DNA of 64,000 bases, taken from assembly GCF_003952385.1 (NCBI RefSeq), contig NZ_CP034444.1, positions 7,019,001 to 7,083,000 on the forward strand, written 5' to 3'. Of the stretch, positions 61,433 to 64,000 are shown piece after piece. Position 1 is the first letter of the stretch; every line of letters starts with the position of its first letter. The translations under genes and the position numbers were made by a program. The notes under the pieces are model-generated. The model was not told where the DNA came from, searched no databases, and saw only the letters and a program-made list of their open reading frames with translations. Source of the DNA: Mesorhizobium sp. M1D.F.Ca.ET.043.01.1.1. Lineage in GTDB: Bacteria > Pseudomonadota > Alphaproteobacteria > Rhizobiales > Rhizobiaceae.

Positions 61433-62863
61433 GTGACGGACATCATTACACTGCGCAACGTCTCAAGATCGTTCGGTCGGATCGTTGCAGTCAATGATGT
61501 GTCTGTCACCTTTTCTCGGGGCCAGCGTGTCGGTCTTGTCGGTCACAACGGAGCTGGGAAATCAACTCTGCTTCATCTGATCACCGGCAATCTCACGCCT
61601 ACCGGAGGCGCCGTGGAGCATGGCGGCCAGGCCGTTGCCTCAACCACCCGGGGCAGGGCAGACGTCCGCTGCGTGCAGCAGGAGCTGAGCCTGTGCGCCA
61701 ATCTCACGGTCGCCGAAAACATGCGCATCACATTTCCCGCTTTGCGTGGATTGGGCTGGAGACGCTCCGCCCGGGCGGCCATCATGCGCTCCCTGAACGC
61801 AACATTTCCAGACCATGGCATCGATCCAAATGCTCTTGTTGCAAATTTGCCTTTGAGCAAACGCCAACAGGTCGAAATAGCACGCGCCTTCGCTGTGCTC
61901 GACGGTGAACCCATGCTCGTCATTTTGGACGAGCCGACCTCTTCGCTCGATCGAACCGCCAGCGAGCAACTGTTCAAGTACATCGAGCAGTTTGTCGCCA
62001 GCGGCGGATCGGTGATCCTCGTAACCCATAAAATGGACGAGGTCTTCAGGGCCACTGACCGTATCGTCGTGCTACGGGATGGCGCCAAGGTGGCGGACGG
62101 CCCCACGACGGACTTTTCCTTTGAAAGCCTTGTAGGAAAGATGGGTCATGCCGTAGCCAGCAAACCGGCTCCTTCGCGCCGATCCGGAGCGCCCGAAACG
62201 GCTTCGCCCAGGATCACGACGCGAGATGCCGCCGGCAAGCAGCTCATCGCCCGTGCAGGCGAGATTGTCGGTCTGGCCGGTTTGGCCGGTCACGGCCAAA
62301 CGGAGATAATCCGCAACATTCTCGCTGAACACCGCGTGAACGGAGCGGCTCGAACGTCGATGCCGGAGGTAGCCCTGGTGGCTGGGGACCGCCGGAGCGA
62401 TGGTCTGTTCGCGGCTTGGTCGATCAAGCGGAACATATCAATTTGCAGCCTACATCGGCTAGGATCGAGCATCGGCCTCAATCTCGGAGCTGAGCACGAT
62501 CTCGCGCGCCATTGGTGCGAGGTGCTGCAGGTCAAGTGCGAAGGTGTCGATGCGCCCGTCATGTCGCTCTCGGGCGGTGGACAACAAAAGGCGCTGTTCG
62601 CACGAGCATTGGCGTCCGGCGCGGAGTTGATCCTGATGGACGACCCGATGAGGGGTGTGGACATCGGGACCAAGCGCGGCGTCTACGAGCTAGTCCGACA
62701 AGAGGCAGACAAAGGACGGGCCTTTATCTGGTACACGACGGAATTCGATGAGCTTCTCGAATGCGACCGCGTCTATGTGGTGCGCGATCATCTGATATCG
62801 GGCGAACTGGGCAGAGACCAGGTTTCGGAAGAGAACATTGTGGCGCTTTCTTTTGGACAGTAA
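61433..62863 (+). CDS. Sugar-type ABC transporter ATP-binding protein (second set)
   Basis: A 476-residue tandem ATPase from GTG at 61433 with GGAGG upstream. Domain one: Walker A VGHNGAGKSTLLHLITG, QQELSLCANLTVAENMR, Walker B MLVILDEPTSSLDRT. Domain two: loop GLAGLAGHGQTEIIRNIL, signature LSGGGQQKALFARALAS and LILMDDPMRGVDIGTKR. It is about 25-40 residues shorter than most RbsA proteins, mainly between the domains. Walker B of domain two has Asp-Asp-Pro rather than Asp-Glu-Pro, lacking the catalytic glutamate. Confidence 0.87.
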   Translation: MTDIITLRNVSRSFGRIVAVNDVSVTFSRGQRVGLVGHNGAGKSTLLHLITGNLTPTGGAVEHGGQAVASTTRGRADVRCVQQELSLCANLTVAENMRITFPALRGLGWRRSARAAIMRSLNATFPDHGIDPNALVANLPLSKRQQVEIARAFAVLDGEPMLVILDEPTSSLDRTASEQLFKYIEQFVASGGSVILVTHKMDEVFRATDRIVVLRDGAKVADGPTTDFSFESLVGKMGHAVASKPAPSRRSGAPETASPRITTRDAAGKQLIARAGEIVGLAGLAGHGQTEIIRNILAEHRVNGAARTSMPEVALVAGDRRSDGLFAAWSIKRNISICSLHRLGSSIGLNLGAEHDLARHWCEVLQVKCEGVDAPVMSLSGGGQQKALFARALASGAELILMDDPMRGVDIGTKRGVYELVRQEADKGRAFIWYTTEFDELLECDRVYVVRDHLISGELGRDQVSEENIVALSFGQ

Positions 62864-62875
62864 ACGGGAGGGGTG

Positions 62876-63853
62876 ATGGTCGACGGCGCTATGAGGAGGA
62901 AAGGAGGAGCGGTCTCGCACCTGGCATCGCGCTTGCAGCCGGTGCTGCCAGTCATCGCCCTAGTTTTTCTGTTGACCTATATTGGCTGGAATCAGCCGCG
63001 CGCATTGTCCTATTTTGGCGCCAACCTCCTCCTAGGGCTCAGCCTGCCTATCGTCCTCTGCACTCTCGCCCAGGTATTTGTGATGGCAGTGGGCGACCTG
63101 GACCTCTCCATAGGATCGTTCGTCTCTCTCGTCGCTTGCATCGGTGCCACGATCCTACCGCAAGACCCGTTCCTGGCCACCGCGGCTCTGGTTTGCCTTG
63201 TTGCAGTCTATGCTCTTGTCGGGGCGCTGATTCAATTTCGAAGGGTCCCGTCGATCATCTTGACGCTGGGTCTCTCATTCGTCTGGACTGGACTGGCGCT
63301 TATCATTCTTCCCGTCCCTGGGGGGAAAGCGCCTGAGTGGGTGTCGTCGCTCGTCGGCTGGAAAACTCCTATCGTGCCAATGATGATCTGGATGTTCATT
63401 ATCCTGGCGGCTGTGGGCCACCTAATCATCATTCGGTCCTCGTGGGGCACAATGGTGCGGGCGGCCGGCGCCAATCCGTCAGCGCTCGAGCGCTCCGGCT
63501 GGTCGCTTGTCCGCATGAAGGCCGGAGTTTACGCCGCTGCCGGTGTTTGTGGAATTGTGGCAGGACTCGTCCTGGTCGGAAACACCGTTGCGGCAAACGC
63601 AACTGTTGCCAATCAATACACGCTACTTTCGGTTGCCGCCGCAGTGCTGGGCGGCGCCGACTTTTCCGGTGGCCGGGTGTCCCCAACCGGGGCCGTGCTC
63701 GGGGGAATAATCATGTCGATCGTCGGGTCGCTGCTGATCTTCATGAACATCTCGACGGATTGGCAGGTCGCTACCCAAGGGGTCATTCTTATCGCCGTCT
63801 TGAGCTTGCAATTCCTGCTTCAAAGACTTTCAGGAACGCGGGTATCCTCATGA
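62876..63853 (+). CDS. Sugar-type ABC transporter permease (second set, first permease)
   Basis: A 325-residue RbsC-like permease. GTG at 62873 and ATG at 62876 are both possible after GGGAGGGG. Helices begin at LPVIALVFLLTYIGW. The family segments AVGDLDLSIGSFVSLVACIG and GTMVRAAGANPSALERSGWS are present. It overlaps the next permease by four bases (ATGA). Confidence 0.88.
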   Translation: MVDGAMRRKGGAVSHLASRLQPVLPVIALVFLLTYIGWNQPRALSYFGANLLLGLSLPIVLCTLAQVFVMAVGDLDLSIGSFVSLVACIGATILPQDPFLATAALVCLVAVYALVGALIQFRRVPSIILTLGLSFVWTGLALIILPVPGGKAPEWVSSLVGWKTPIVPMMIWMFIILAAVGHLIIIRSSWGTMVRAAGANPSALERSGWSLVRMKAGVYAAAGVCGIVAGLVLVGNTVAANATVANQYTLLSVAAAVLGGADFSGGRVSPTGAVLGGIIMSIVGSLLIFMNISTDWQVATQGVILIAVLSLQFLLQRLSGTRVSS

Positions 63854-64000
63854 ATTTGTTGAAATCGTCCTACTCCAAGCCTTGGGTGTGGTCATTCGTG
63901 GCGGCGTTTGCGACATGGCTAGCCTGTGTCTTGTGGGCTGACGGGCGCGGCGCCGTTGACCTAGTCCGGATCGCTTGCACCTTCGCTGCCTTTACATCCC
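63850..64000 (+). CDS. Second permease of the same transporter, 5' part (runs off the window)
   Basis: The ATG at 63850 overlaps the preceding stop and the frame is open to the last base. The 50 visible residues contain a hydrophobic helix (VWSFVAAFATWLACVLWADG) and resemble the start of a further RbsC-like permease, which would make a heterodimer. The assignment rests on position and hydrophobicity. Confidence 0.6.
   Translation, partial: MNLLKSSYSKPWVWSFVAAFATWLACVLWADGRGAVDLVRIACTFAAFTS

Overview
The window looks like an accessory region of a rhizobial alphaproteobacterium (Hyphomicrobiales, probably Mesorhizobium- or Rhizobium-like). The pointers are a Ros/MucR-type regulator, an FnrN-type remnant, a NasT-type remnant, dense ABC uptake operons and IS families common in rhizobial accessory DNA. 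The genus is an inference. I see no rRNA, tRNA, CRISPR array or replication origin.

Layout. (1) 1-11 kb: the end of a GlxA/AraC regulator, a hydantoinase/oxoprolinase pair (hyuA/hyuB-like) and a spermidine/putrescine-type ABC transporter. Its ATPase gene, with the tail of the preceding permease gene, is repeated as a 1330-bp identical direct repeat. (2) 11.5-14.1 kb: an MFS_3 exporter and an Lrp/AsnC regulator. (3) 14.5-19.1 kb: nested mobile DNA, namely an IS256-family element broken by a tyrosine-recombinase fragment and by an intact IS110-family element whose ends can be placed almost to the base, followed by a second IS110-family element. (4) 19.3-21.8 kb: a frameshifted dimethylglycine/sarcosine dehydrogenase-like gene. 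(5) 22-23.8 kb: an ISL3 remnant abutting an fnrN remnant.

(6) 23.8-29.3 kb: a MucR-like regulator, a DUF6502 protein, a DUF5666 protein with a Gly-Pro-rich tail, a GT4 glycosyltransferase and a sulfotransferase-like protein. Four copies of a 17-bp palindrome, three of them inside predicted sigma-70 spacers, tie these genes into one candidate surface-polysaccharide regulon. (7) 29.7-44.0 kb: sulfur acquisition. A DUF971 protein, an AprA-like flavoprotein, a 2[4Fe-4S] ferredoxin, a HEAT-repeat protein and a Crp/Fnr regulator are followed by two convergent sulfonate-type ABC operons. The second operon also encodes a TauD-like dioxygenase, an LLM monooxygenase and an FMN reductase.

(8) 44.7-64 kb: a catabolic island. 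An RbsABC-type transporter set precedes a nitrilase, a GntR regulator, a VOC protein, three SDRs, a fused E1 alpha-beta 2-oxoacid dehydrogenase, an E2 acyltransferase and a shikimate-dehydrogenase-like protein. A decayed IS6 end separates these from a DUF1932-type dehydrogenase and a KdgD-type dehydratase, which are divergent from a second sugar-type ABC transporter that runs off the window. No E3 (dihydrolipoamide dehydrogenase) gene is present, so E3 would have to come from elsewhere.

The best candidates for something undescribed are the palindrome-linked MucR/DUF6502/DUF5666/glycosyltransferase/sulfotransferase module and the DUF971-AprA-like-ferredoxin-HEAT module beside sulfonate transport.
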